A stretch of DNA of 64,000 bases from positions 1-64,000 of the forward strand of contig JAEZCS010000107.1 of assembly GCA_023433445.1 (NCBI GenBank). Direction: 5' to 3'. The notes beneath the pieces are model-generated. The model searched no databases and was not told the DNA's origin. It saw only the letters and a program-made list of their open reading frames with translations. Within the stretch, counting starts at the first letter, position 1. Every line of letters starts with the position of its first letter. Shown one piece after another: positions 1 through 8,586 of this stretch. The translations under genes and the position numbers were made by a program. Origin of the DNA: Pseudomonadota bacterium. GTDB lineage: Bacteria > Pseudomonadota > Alphaproteobacteria > Sphingomonadales > Sphingomonadaceae.

Positions 1-2
1 AT

Positions 3-350
3 CTCATCCTTCCCGGCCGCTATATCCTGCAACCGGAGGTCATGAAGATCCTCGCGCGCCAAGAAAAGGGCGCGGGCGGCGAGATCCAGTTGACCGACGC
101 GATGGCGTCCATGATCGGGCAACAGCCTTTCCACGGCGTCACCTTTGACGGCCGCCGCTTCGATTGCGGTTCAAAGGCGGGTTATATCGAAGCCAATCTG
201 GCGCTGGCGCTCGATCGCGAGGACCTGGGTGAACATATCCGGAAGTTCGCTCTAGCGGAGCTCGGTCGCCGCTGCGGCTTGAGGGTCCCCGGTCACAAAA
301 GGAAAATAGCCTCTCCTTCTGATGTACCGGGAAAGAGGGCCACTTCTTAA
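3..350 (+). CDS. galU: UTP--glucose-1-phosphate uridylyltransferase, C-terminal part (5' end outside window)
   Basis: GalU makes UDP-glucose from UTP and glucose-1-phosphate in the cytoplasm, feeding exopolysaccharide and envelope glycan synthesis. Frame 3 is open from the window edge and reads GRYILQPEVM, then GAGGEIQLTDAM, QPFHGVTFDGRRFDCGSK and GYIEANLALAL, the conserved C-terminal blocks of the family (dimer interface and sugar-nucleotide pocket). The first ATG at 42 is internal, so the gene starts before the window. After about residue 85 the tail (GRRCGLRVPGHKRK onward) no longer resembles GalU ends I know. It may be a natural variable tail or a fusion with sequence brought in by the IS scrap downstream. 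Identity is secure; integrity of the last 30 residues is not. Confidence 0.85.
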   Translation, partial: LILPGRYILQPEVMKILARQEKGAGGEIQLTDAMASMIGQQPFHGVTFDGRRFDCGSKAGYIEANLALALDREDLGEHIRKFALAELGRRCGLRVPGHKRKIASPSDVPGKRATS

Positions 351-536
351 AAGGCGCAGTGCATCACGGCATTGAGAGCATGATCGATTTCCAGATGAGG
401 CACGCAGTCCACTAATCGCCGCCGCGATCTGATCCAAACCGGGTTAGGGGCTGTTTGGAAAATCAGCGAAGGGGGGTTCTCGAGGGGCCCTCTGTCTGAT
501 CCAGGCTCAGCATGTGGACCCAGCGGCCGAGGGCGA

Positions 537-782
537 ATGGCCCAGATTGTCAAAGAGACGAAGCGCTATCCTGATGATCTGACCGATAAGGAATGGTACC
601 GCCTGCGCGAACTCTTCCCTGATCTTCTGCGCCAGATCGACACGCCGCCAGCGCACCGCACCATGGGCTGCGGGGATCGGCCCCGCCTCGACAACCGCCC
701 CCAGCCGCCGCGCGCCTTGCGCGTGGCATCAGGAGATGGAAGTTGGCGCCATGATTCCGCAAGGGCCTTCATCAGGACGTAA
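537..782 (+). pseudogene. IS5-like transposase N-terminal remnant
   Basis: The short frame begins with RYPDDLTDKEWYRLRELFP, resembling the DLTDxEWxxIxPLLP opening of IS5-family transposases. After some 35 residues the reading turns into low-information proline/arginine-rich sequence. A fragment near 725-770 looks like the family's SGxxWRxxP block after a frame change. No DDE catalytic core is present. The 351-536 stretch to its left holds no gene I can support and may be the IS end plus flank. The identification rests on a short match, so an unrelated short open frame is possible. Confidence 0.4.
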
Positions 783-854
783 TCCGATCGTCACCGCGCC
801 GACACACGGCTCCACTAGGCGCATGCCAACGATCCGGTAGCGAGGAGGCAACCC

Positions 855-2075
855 ATGGCATCGAGCGCACATCAGCCTATCACCCACGCCGTGCATCGGC
901 ACCGGCATCTGTCCAAACAGGGGCTGCTGGAGCGCGCCTTCACCTTCGCTTTTCGCGGTCTTGTCTACGCGCAGATTTGGGAGGACCCAGAGGTGGATAT
1001 GGAGGGGCTGGCGATCACGCCCGATTGCCATGTCGTCACCATCGCGTCGGGCGGCTGCAATGTACTTAGCTATTTGACGGCTGATCCGGCGAAGATCACG
1101 GCAGTCGATCTCAACATCGCCCATATCGCGCTCAACCGACTGAAGCTGACGGCGCTGCGGACGCTGCCGAATCATGATGACTTTCACCGCTTCTTCGCTC
1201 GGGCGGATTGCCGGCAGAACGTGAGCGCTTATCGCACTCATGTTGCGCCGCATCTGGACGATGCAACGCGGCGCTATTGGGAGGGCCGTGATCTGATCGG
1301 GCGTCGGCGGATCGGTGGTTTTTCGCGCGGCATCTACCGGCAGGGGCTGCTAGGCCAGTTCATCGGTGCGGCGCATCTGTTGGCGCGCCTGCACGGCGTA
1401 GATCCGCGGCGGATGCTGGGCGCGGGCACGCGCGAGGAACAGCGGGCGATCTTCGAGGAAGAGCTGGCGCCGATATTTGACAGCGGCTTCACACGCTGGC
1501 TGACGGGCCAGCCGGCGTCGCTGTTCGGCCTGGGCATCCCTCCGGCGCAATATGCTGCACTTGCAGGAGAGGCGCGCATGAATAAGGTGTTGAAGGCGCG
1601 GCTGGAGAAACTCGCCTGCGGCTTTGACCTCAAGGATAATTACTTCGCGGTTCAGGCGTTCGGCCGCGGCTATGAAGGCGGCAAGGGGCCGCTCCCGCCA
1701 TACCTTCAGGCGGCACATCATGCCGCCTTGGTTGATCGCGCCGACCGGGTCGATGTCCAGCACGCCAACATGATCGATTTCCTGGCCGCACAGCCTGCCG
1801 GATCTGTCGATCGCTATGTGCTGCTGGATGCACAGGATTGGATGTCCGATACGCAATTGAATGCGCTGTGGGCGCAGATCAGCCGGACAGCCCGCGCTGG
1901 CGCCCGCGTGCTGTTCCGTACCGCGGGCGAGGCCAGCATTCTGCCCGGGCGGGTGGATGCGGGGCTTTTGAACCGCTGGGATTATCTGACGGAGGCCTCT
2001 CAAGGACTAACGGCGAAGGACCGCTCTGCCATTTATGGCGGCGTTCACCTTTATATCCTGCGAGAGAAAGCATGA
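855..2075 (+). CDS. btaA: BtaA: SAM:diacylglycerol 3-amino-3-carboxypropyltransferase (DUF3419)
   Basis: Predicted to transfer the 3-amino-3-carboxypropyl group of S-adenosylmethionine to diacylglycerol, giving diacylglyceryl-homoserine, the first step to the phosphorus-free betaine lipid DGTS. The 406-residue protein shows the DUF3419/BtaA pattern: QIWEDPEVD near residue 40, the SAM-binding stretch TIASGGCNVLSYL near 58-70 followed by AVDLN, and the C-terminal YVLLDAQDWM block. The ATG at 855 follows GAGGAGGCAACCC, a good ribosome site. Its stop overlaps the start of btaB (ATGA), so the two are co-translated. In rhizobia and Rhodobacter these genes are induced by phosphate starvation; here no clear Pho box is seen upstream, where an IS scrap lies instead. 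Confidence 0.88.
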   Translation: MASSAHQPITHAVHRHRHLSKQGLLERAFTFAFRGLVYAQIWEDPEVDMEGLAITPDCHVVTIASGGCNVLSYLTADPAKITAVDLNIAHIALNRLKLTALRTLPNHDDFHRFFARADCRQNVSAYRTHVAPHLDDATRRYWEGRDLIGRRRIGGFSRGIYRQGLLGQFIGAAHLLARLHGVDPRRMLGAGTREEQRAIFEEELAPIFDSGFTRWLTGQPASLFGLGIPPAQYAALAGEARMNKVLKARLEKLACGFDLKDNYFAVQAFGRGYEGGKGPLPPYLQAAHHAALVDRADRVDVQHANMIDFLAAQPAGSVDRYVLLDAQDWMSDTQLNALWAQISRTARAGARVLFRTAGEASILPGRVDAGLLNRWDYLTEASQGLTAKDRSAIYGGVHLYILREKA

Positions 2076-2722
2076 TGGGGAATGGCCACGGGCAGTTGAT
2101 GGACAGCGTGTATCGCCGCCAGCGCCATATTTACGATGTTTCGCGAAAATATTATCTGTTGGGCCGCGATGGGCTGATCGCTGACCTTGCGCCTCCAAGC
2201 GGCGGGGCAGTACTGGAGATCGGTTGCGGCACTGGACGCAACCTGATCGCCGTTGGGCGTGCTTGGCCGAAGGCGCAACTCTATGGCGTCGATATCTCCG
2301 AAGCGATGCTCGATACCGCCCGCAAGGCGGTAGTGAAGGCAGGCATGGGGCGGCGCGTAACTTTGGCGCAGGGCGATGCCTGCGGTTTCGATCCGATGGC
2401 GCTGTTTGGGCGCGCCACTTTCGAACGGGTGTTTATCAGCTATGCCTTGTCAATGATCCCCAAATGGCGCGAAGCGCTGCTGCAGGCGGGGATCTGCGTC
2501 GCACCGGGTGGCAGGTTGGAAATCGTCGATTTCGGCGAGCAGGAGCAACTGCCCACCCTGTGGCGGCAGATGCTATTCGCCTGGCTGGCCCGTTATCATG
2601 TCGCCCCGCGCGGCGACCTGCGTCGCGCCATCGACGAGTTGGCGAGGCATACCGGGGGCTTCGCGCATAGCCGCCCCCTCTATCGGGGCTATGCCATAAG
2701 GGGCGGGCTAATCCGCGTCTGA
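2072..2722 (+). CDS. btaB: BtaB: SAM-dependent N-methyltransferase of betaine-lipid synthesis
   Basis: Predicted to methylate diacylglyceryl-homoserine three times to give DGTS. The 216-residue protein is a class I methyltransferase: motif I is VLEIGCGTGRNL near residue 48, followed by GVDISEAML and QGDAC. The N-terminal MDSVYRRQRHIYDVSRKYYL is typical of BtaB, where it follows a Y-R-x-Q-H-I-YD pattern. I chose the ATG at 2072 because it overlaps the btaA stop codon; an open frame continues upstream inside btaA but has no support as coding. A strong hairpin terminator follows at 2806-2843. Pairing with btaA makes the role more certain than the sequence alone would. Confidence 0.87.
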   Translation: MMGNGHGQLMDSVYRRQRHIYDVSRKYYLLGRDGLIADLAPPSGGAVLEIGCGTGRNLIAVGRAWPKAQLYGVDISEAMLDTARKAVVKAGMGRRVTLAQGDACGFDPMALFGRATFERVFISYALSMIPKWREALLQAGICVAPGGRLEIVDFGEQEQLPTLWRQMLFAWLARYHVAPRGDLRRAIDELARHTGGFAHSRPLYRGYAIRGGLIRV

Positions 2723-2805
2723 AGCCTCAGTTCTTTTCACCGGCCCAGATGGAGTGGATCTGCGGCTGGCGACCGCTCACCAATTCAGTTCATTCCGTCA
2801 TTCCT

Positions 2806-2843
2806 GGAGCCTGATCCGATCAAACTGGATCGGATCAGGCTCC
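2806..2843 (+). terminator. Long perfect hairpin downstream of btaAB
   Basis: A 16-bp perfect inverted repeat (2806-2821 against 2828-2843; arm begins GGAGCCTGATCCGATC) with a 6-nt loop AAACTG is followed by the A/T-rich ATTTATTTCT. This could end btaAB transcription and, read from the other side, that of the convergent phosphatase gene. It is also the left half of a dispersed intergenic repeat, so the hairpin may belong to the repeat rather than to btaAB as such. Confidence 0.65.
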
Positions 2844-2909
2844 ATTTATTTCTAGTCTTCAGCAGTTGCCGAGCTAGCAGATGATGCAATCTGCTTCGAA
2901 AGTCTCTAG
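2807..2909. repeat. Dispersed intergenic palindromic repeat, copy 1
   Basis: About 103 bp that matches 36875-36978 along its whole length: a hairpin (GAGC-TGA-CCGATCA-ACTG core), an A/T-rich middle, then AGCAGA..ATGCA and TCTGCTTCG, ending CTCTAG. Both copies lie between genes. This looks like a REP- or MITE-like family typical of alphaproteobacterial genomes. Confidence 0.7.
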
Positions 2910-2961
2910 CGCGGAGCCCGCGCTATTTCGAATGGGCAGAAAAGTGATGCGCATCCATTGA

Positions 2962-4023
2962 TCAATCGAGCATGACTGTCCGCAATTTGGCGATGTCGCC
3001 GTCGGTCAGGCCGAGAATCTTCTTCATGTACTCTTCCGAACCGCCATATTCTCTGTCAATATATTCAAAGAACTGTGCGAGGTGCGATACACCGGTGGGG
3101 GTGTAGAGCGGCTCGGCTGCGCGAGGCTTATTGTCTGCATTCACATATAATTTCAGGATGGGATTCTTGGGGTAATCTGCCGGATTTACCTTCGGCATCT
3201 CATATTGGGGCCGGCGGAGTGCAGTCGATTTATGATAGTCCTTCAGGATCGTCTCGCGGTCCACCCCAAGGACCTCGTACAGAATGGCGGTCGCCATGCC
3301 AGTGCGGTCTTGCCCCGCCGAGCAATGATAGACCACCGCGCCCTCATCCGCTCCGATCCGGCGATAGAGCGACCGCAACTGCGGGACCAGTATCTTTTCC
3401 ATGCCCTCATAGACATGCTCGCCGTTGCCCTTGCCATAGCCAGCCATCAGGGGCGCGATTGAATAATCGTTTGCGATGAAGAGGGCACCGGTGCGATCGT
3501 CAATCAGGTCTGGCGCAACTTCGCGTTCTTCCAAAGAGCGTAGGTCAACGACGGATCCGATGCCAAGTTGATCGACCAGCGCGTAATCCGCTTCAGTGAG
3601 CAGCGGCATGGCTCCCGAACGAAAAGCTTTGCCCCAGCGGACGGTTCGGCCGTCGCTTGTCATATAGCCGCCGATATCCCGAAAATTGCTGCCCCTTTCG
3701 ATCGGCAGGACACGTTCGGCCACGGTGGTGATCTTGCCGGCCTTGTCTTTCAGCAGAACGTAGCGGCGCTCGCCGGCAGAGATTGGCAGGGTAATCCCTG
3801 CCGTCTCTCCCGAAGAGAGCATCTCGGCGCTGTCCACCTGAGTGTCACTGGCGTCGATCGTCCCGTCACGGCTAATCCAGATGCTGGCGGGCACGATCTC
3901 GCCCGGGTCCAGAACCACGCGTTCCGCGTCGATGCGGGTCAGCGTCGCCGCCTCCCGCGCCAATGCAGGGGCGGCGGACGACAAGGTAGCAAGGGCAAAG
4001 GCGGTGGTGAAAGTGATACGCAT
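2962..4023 (-). CDS. Periplasmic tyrosine/serine phosphatase (Y_phosphatase3 type)
   Basis: A 353-residue cysteine-dependent phosphatase. Residues 1-22 form a signal peptide ending APALA, placing it in the periplasm. A beta-rich domain follows (about 25-105), then the phosphatase domain with NFRDIGGY near 113, SVVDLRS near 157 and the active-site loop HCSAGQDRTG at 233-242 (C-x5-R: Cys nucleophile, Arg phosphate binder, Asp in QDR). It lies 14 bp after the TonB-dependent receptor and is probably in its operon. The substrate is unknown; the context suggests stripping phosphate from a compound taken up by the receptor rather than dephosphorylating proteins. Known relatives act on phosphotyrosine, phosphoserine or phosphoinositides. 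Confidence 0.82.
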   Translation of the reverse strand: MRITFTTAFALATLSSAAPALAREAATLTRIDAERVVLDPGEIVPASIWISRDGTIDASDTQVDSAEMLSSGETAGITLPISAGERRYVLLKDKAGKITTVAERVLPIERGSNFRDIGGYMTSDGRTVRWGKAFRSGAMPLLTEADYALVDQLGIGSVVDLRSLEEREVAPDLIDDRTGALFIANDYSIAPLMAGYGKGNGEHVYEGMEKILVPQLRSLYRRIGADEGAVVYHCSAGQDRTGMATAILYEVLGVDRETILKDYHKSTALRRPQYEMPKVNPADYPKNPILKLYVNADNKPRAAEPLYTPTGVSHLAQFFEYIDREYGGSEEYMKKILGLTDGDIAKLRTVMLD

Positions 4024-4037
4024 CTTTCCGTCTCCCG

Positions 4038-6830
4038 TCAGAAACCAAACCGAACGCCGAAAAGATAGCGCGAGCCAATCTGCTCGACCTCAGTTGGCGT
4101 GGCGGGGGTACCTTGATAGGCGATGTAGGTTTCGTCCGTCAGGTTGGCGAGGTCGGCAAAGAGAGTGAGCTTGTCATTCAACGCATACCGCAGCGAAAGG
4201 TCGAGATTTTCATAGCCCTGCCGATATTCGCCGCTGCCCATGCCGCCCAGCGTGTCGAGCCAATGCGAACGCCACTGGTAGCTCAGGCGGGCGGAGATGC
4301 CGTACTTTTCGTAAAAGAGCGACGCGTTGGCGATCGTCTTCGACATGCCTTGGAAGGCGATATTCTGCTGCGTGGGTGTGTCGAAGTTGCCATCGAGCAG
4401 CGTGACATTGCCCTGGAAGCCGAGACCGTCCAGCGCCCCGGGCAGGAAGTCAAACTGCTTGAGCAGGTTGAACTCGACGCCGTAGAGCTTGCCACTACCG
4501 CCGTTATATGTGCCGCTCAGCAGATAGCTTGACCGGTCGATGCCGCCAAAATCATAGAAATCTCTGCCGACCACCTGCTGGCTTTGGTAGAGGACATTAT
4601 CGACCCAGCGGTGGAAGCCCGCGACCGAGATCATTCCGTTCCCCGGCAAATAATATTCGATGCTGGCGTCCACGCCCCAAGTATATTCCGGCTTTAGCAA
4701 CGGGTTGCCGCCACCGATGGTGCCGGGGCTGGCGCTATCGTTGATCGATGCGCCGACGCGGATCGCGCCATAAGCCGGGCGCGAAACGCCCCGCTGGCCC
4801 GCAATGCGCAGCACCAGATTGTCGCTCGCGGCATATTTGAGGTTCAGGCTGGGGAAGAAGTCGGTCTTGGTGCGCTCATAGCGCAGCTGCGTAGCAATGC
4901 CGCCTGCGACCAACGTGCCGCGATTGTCCATGCTGTAGCGCTCGATGCGAACGCCGCCGACCGCAGTCAAGGGCCCGCTTTCGATCTTGCCCATGACATA
5001 GCCGGCCAGCGTTTTCTCACGCTGCGCGTAGCGATCACTGTCAGGGTTATCGAGCGCCGGATCAAAAAGACCGGCGCTCTGGAGGCGGCCCAGGAGGCTA
5101 TCAATGTCGCGTCGCATAGCGACATTATCGGCATAGTTCAGTGTCACGCCCAGCGGGAAGCCCGTGTCCCAGGCCTCGTTCGTGACATAGCTGTTTATGT
5201 TGAAAGGTTGGCCGACACTTGCGCCCAGCGCTCCAATCGCCACGACGTTGGAGAAAGAGAACAGCGTGCCGTCGATCTCGCGGTCAGCGTAAAGCCCGCC
5301 CGCCGACAGGGTCAGATCGCCCATCTCCTTGGCTACATCGAACTTGACGGTGTAGCTATCCGACACCGTCTTCTGGCGCGCGGAGATCAAGATGGCGCCA
5401 CTGTTGGACAAGCTTGCCTGGTTGAACGGGCCATTGACGGTCACAATCGGAAAATTTGGGTCGCTATTGTCATAGCTCAACGACAGATTGTTCGCGCCAC
5501 TCGTCGATGCCTGGACCAGAGGCAGGTAGCTGGTGTTTTCCGTCCGCGCATAGTTGAACTTGAACGAAGCCGAGAGGCCGTCATCCGTCTCATAATCGCC
5601 GCCGACAGTACCGATATAATTGCGGTTTCGATATTCCCCGAAGTTGAAGCTGCCGCGCAGCGGAACGCCCGTCAGAATTCCGCTGTCCTGGGTACGTGTC
5701 CCACCGGCCGCGCGGTCCAGCCGAAACTCGTATTGGTTACGCTGTTCATTGTCGTTGAACTCACTGAAGATCGCCTTTGCGTAGAGCCTCTGCCCCTCTT
5801 CCGGGCTGAATTCCACGCCGCCGAACAGGCCATTGTTCCAGCGTTCGATCTTGTACTGGCGCACGTCGAACTCGGTCGGACCATTGGCGTCATAAGCGCC
5901 GACTTCGCGATTGTCGGTGAGCTGCTTGCGGCGGTAATGCGACCCACCCACCACTACACCGAAATTGTCGTTCGACCAGGACAGGCGCACTGAGCCCTGC
6001 CGCTGTTCTCCCCCGCCAAGGCCCATGAAGCCATAGCCGGCGTCGCCCGACACATGCAGTCCCTTTCGCTCCATCGGCGAGTAGGTGCGCAGGTCAATGG
6101 TCGCGACCACGGCGTCGGCCTGCAAATCGCTGGTCAGCGACTTGTTGATGACCATTTGCGAAAGCAGGACCGCAGGGATGGCGTCGAAGCGGAAGGCGCG
6201 CGTGTCGCCCCCTTCGTCCACGCCAACCATCGGGACGCCATCGATGCTGACCGAGGTCCACCGATTGGGAGCACCGCGGACCTGAATATAGCGTTCCTGG
6301 CCCTGATCGCGCTGCACCGCGACGGCAGGCAGGCGGGAGAGAGCGGCCGCGGCATTCTGGTCGGGGAAGCGGCCCATCGCGTCCGATGCGGCGACATCAG
6401 TCAGGTTCGACGCCTCACGCTTCAGGGTAATCGAATCCTGCTGGGCCGAAAGGATGGAGCCCGTTACGACGATAGCCCCTTCTTCCGCTGAATCGAGCGC
6501 CATCGGGATCACGCTCGCTGCGGGGGAGACCGCACGGCGCAAAACAATGCGGGCGCCGTCGTCAACGGCGATTTCGAGTCCGGTTCCAGCGATCAGCCGC
6601 CCCAGCGCTTCACGCGTGCCCATCATGCCGTTCACGGGGCGGCTGCGGATAGCATTTAGACCTTCGCCTGGGGCGACGATCTGCAGTCGACCCTGCTTCC
6701 CCAAAGTGGCGATCGCCGTCGGCGGAGGTTGAGATGGAATATTGAAAACACGCTCTTGGGCATAGGCAGGCGCCGCGACTACAAAGGCCGCAGCAATGAA
6801 GCTGCAGCCAGACAAAAATCTGGAGTTCAT
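4038..6830 (-). CDS. TonB-dependent receptor with N-terminal signalling (STN) domain
   Basis: A 930-residue outer-membrane receptor. It has a signal peptide (1-24, ending APAYA), an STN domain (about 35-95, with IATLGKQGRLQI and REALGRLIAGTGLEI) that talks to the FecR partner, a plug domain (about 125-245, with RFPDQNAAAALSRLPAVAVQRDQGQ and VRGAPNRWTSVSIDG), and a 22-strand barrel ending in YLFGVRFGF with terminal Phe. The sequence belongs to the large TBDR group used by sphingomonads and Caulobacter for organic substrates rather than only siderophores. An ECF sigma gene and FecR gene lie just upstream, so expression is probably induced by its own ligand, as in FecIRA. A phosphatase follows and a metallophosphoesterase is nearby, hinting at a phosphorylated ligand. 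Confidence 0.9.
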   Translation of the reverse strand: MNSRFLSGCSFIAAAFVVAAPAYAQERVFNIPSQPPPTAIATLGKQGRLQIVAPGEGLNAIRSRPVNGMMGTREALGRLIAGTGLEIAVDDGARIVLRRAVSPAASVIPMALDSAEEGAIVVTGSILSAQQDSITLKREASNLTDVAASDAMGRFPDQNAAAALSRLPAVAVQRDQGQERYIQVRGAPNRWTSVSIDGVPMVGVDEGGDTRAFRFDAIPAVLLSQMVINKSLTSDLQADAVVATIDLRTYSPMERKGLHVSGDAGYGFMGLGGGEQRQGSVRLSWSNDNFGVVVGGSHYRRKQLTDNREVGAYDANGPTEFDVRQYKIERWNNGLFGGVEFSPEEGQRLYAKAIFSEFNDNEQRNQYEFRLDRAAGGTRTQDSGILTGVPLRGSFNFGEYRNRNYIGTVGGDYETDDGLSASFKFNYARTENTSYLPLVQASTSGANNLSLSYDNSDPNFPIVTVNGPFNQASLSNSGAILISARQKTVSDSYTVKFDVAKEMGDLTLSAGGLYADREIDGTLFSFSNVVAIGALGASVGQPFNINSYVTNEAWDTGFPLGVTLNYADNVAMRRDIDSLLGRLQSAGLFDPALDNPDSDRYAQREKTLAGYVMGKIESGPLTAVGGVRIERYSMDNRGTLVAGGIATQLRYERTKTDFFPSLNLKYAASDNLVLRIAGQRGVSRPAYGAIRVGASINDSASPGTIGGGNPLLKPEYTWGVDASIEYYLPGNGMISVAGFHRWVDNVLYQSQQVVGRDFYDFGGIDRSSYLLSGTYNGGSGKLYGVEFNLLKQFDFLPGALDGLGFQGNVTLLDGNFDTPTQQNIAFQGMSKTIANASLFYEKYGISARLSYQWRSHWLDTLGGMGSGEYRQGYENLDLSLRYALNDKLTLFADLANLTDETYIAYQGTPATPTEVEQIGSRYLFGVRFGF

Positions 6831-6922
6831 GGAAGTTGTCCCCGCTGATCGGTCTTGATGGCCGGTTTCAGTGACTAGATGCAGCGCGCGCGCCGATCCT
6901 CCATTCTATTTCAAACTAATTT

Positions 6923-7966
6923 TCAGTCGGGTCGAAACAGGGTGACGCTGTCTTGCGCAATGGCGATGTTAAGACCCTGCGCCATCGCAGCGGCGCGAGC
7001 GAAACCGACCGGATCGCTGGTGGAGTAGACGCCCGCTACTGTCATCCTTGCGACAGACGGCTGGTCGATGATGATCCGAGTGTCGGAATAGCGAGCAAAT
7101 TCGCGCGCCGCGTCGGCCAGCGTCATGCCGGTCAAATCCAGCTCACCCCGCTGCCAAAGCCCCATCCGATCGACATCGGCCATGCTCAGCCGCGCCTGGC
7201 TCATCTGCTCGTGCGAAAAGGACAATAGATCGCCGGCTGTAAGACGAACGAGATCGCGGGAGCCGTGAAGGACGTCCACTACGCCCTCGCGTACAGTGAC
7301 CGATACGGCGTCCGGTTCGGTCATCCGGACAAGGAAGCTCGTTCCGACCACGCGAATTTTCAGCGGGCCTGCATTGACGATGAATGGCCGCGAAGCGTCC
7401 TTGGCCACGTCGAAATTGGCTTCGCCTGTAACCAGGCTGACTTGACGGAGGGCGTCGTGAAACGCAACCTCGATCTCGGCGCTGCTGTTGAGGGTGACTG
7501 CCGACCCGTCCCGCAGTGCCGTTCGTTGAACATTTCCCTTAGATGCGGCGATGCTTTGAACGGCCCACCAATTTTTCGCGCCTACAGCGCCAATGACTGT
7601 CGCCGCCACTGCACCGATCCCACTACGAATCCATGTTCTACGGCTGATCCCGCGGTGCTGCGTCAGATCCGCACGTTGATCGCGGTCGATCGCCCGTGAG
7701 TCGTCGCCATGTAGGGCATGTGTAGTTTCGGCAGGATAGGGAATACCGAGCGCCACGGCGCGATCACAATAGGCGTTGGCAGCCATTGCCCTCGCGAATG
7801 CGCCGTGGTTGCGAAGATCCTCGCTCGCCCAGGTTTGCAGTTCAGCTTCTTCTCTGGAAGACATTGCGCCCGAGTTGACGCGTGTGGCCCAATATGCGGC
7901 GCGTTCTTCGCGCTCCTTGGCCTCAACCGTGGGCGTCCCGTCGCTTGGTTCCAAAATTCTGCTCAT
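6923..7966 (-). CDS. FecR-family transmembrane anti-sigma/regulator
   Basis: FecR proteins hold the ECF sigma factor and relay the signal from the receptor's STN domain across the inner membrane. Here residues about 10-80 match the N-terminal DUF4880 region (AAYWATRVNSG...EEAELQTW), a membrane segment follows WIRSGIGAVAATVIGAVGA (about 120-138), and the periplasmic FecR domain contains GNVQRTALRDGSAVTLNSSAEI and GEANFDVAKDASRPFIV. The C-terminal domain (LADAAREFARYSDTRI) is the STN-contacting part. I prefer ATG 7966 (MSRILEPS) over an upstream start because it overlaps the sigma gene end by 44 bp and matches family length, 347 residues. It is in the same operon as the sigma factor. Confidence 0.86.
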   Translation of the reverse strand: MSRILEPSDGTPTVEAKEREERAAYWATRVNSGAMSSREEAELQTWASEDLRNHGAFARAMAANAYCDRAVALGIPYPAETTHALHGDDSRAIDRDQRADLTQHRGISRRTWIRSGIGAVAATVIGAVGAKNWWAVQSIAASKGNVQRTALRDGSAVTLNSSAEIEVAFHDALRQVSLVTGEANFDVAKDASRPFIVNAGPLKIRVVGTSFLVRMTEPDAVSVTVREGVVDVLHGSRDLVRLTAGDLLSFSHEQMSQARLSMADVDRMGLWQRGELDLTGMTLADAAREFARYSDTRIIIDQPSVARMTVAGVYSTSDPVGFARAAAMAQGLNIAIAQDSVTLFRPD

Positions 7967-8513
7967 TACCCTTAGATGACGGACCGCGGCGATTTCCTCC
8001 ACGCCCGAATGCATTTATCAGGCTGGTGAGAGCTTTCATCATATGCTTTTCAACCGTGCTTTCTGCAATGCCTAGTTCCCTGGCTACGTCTTTCTGCGAC
8101 AGCCCCTGCAACTTGCGCATGACGAATACCTCGCGGCATCGATCGGGTAGGCGGTCGATGAACGCTGCAACCTGGCGCAGTTCCTGGCGATCAGAAAGAA
8201 CGCGCTCGGCATCAGGCGTCAATTCCGGAATGTCCAGGATTTCGGCATGATTGGCCGCTTCGATCATCACGACCCGAGAGCGCCGAAGCGAGCGAAGCAC
8301 AACCGACTTGGCGACTTCGAAGAAATAGTTACGCGGTGAAATGATGTGATCCACGCGGTCAAGCGCGGCGAGGATCGCATAGCTTTCCTGAATGACGTCA
8401 TCGACATCCATTCCCCAGCCGGAAGGGCCGCGGACAAGCCATTGCCGCACCGCCGCTTCATGTGGGAAGATATTGCGGCCCAGCCAGGCCGCACGTTGCT
8501 GGGAGAGCATCAT
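7923..8513 (-). CDS. ECF RNA polymerase sigma factor (FecI-like)
   Basis: A 196-residue sigma-70 family factor without region 1 or 3. Region 2 includes VDDVIQESYAILAAL and PRNYFFEVAKSVVLRSLRRS (about 37-80); region 4 includes LPDRCREVFVMRKLQGLSQKDVARELGI and the helix-turn-helix ending AESTVEKHMMKAL (about 120-165). It overlaps the following fecR gene and should direct transcription of the TonB receptor operon at 6830-2962. The basic, Gly/Arg-rich tail after residue 170 is not part of the conserved fold. GATGACAG lies 25 bp upstream of its start (8538-8545) and recurs upstream of the metallophosphoesterase. Confidence 0.88.
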   Translation of the reverse strand: MMLSQQRAAWLGRNIFPHEAAVRQWLVRGPSGWGMDVDDVIQESYAILAALDRVDHIISPRNYFFEVAKSVVLRSLRRSRVVMIEAANHAEILDIPELTPDAERVLSDRQELRQVAAFIDRLPDRCREVFVMRKLQGLSQKDVARELGIAESTVEKHMMKALTSLINAFGRGGNRRGPSSKGNEQNFGTKRRDAHG

Positions 8514-8586
8514 AATGGCTGCCGCCTAGCGGCATCAGATGACAGTTTGGATACAGCTTGCTTCAGAATGGTCAGGCGATGGCGGA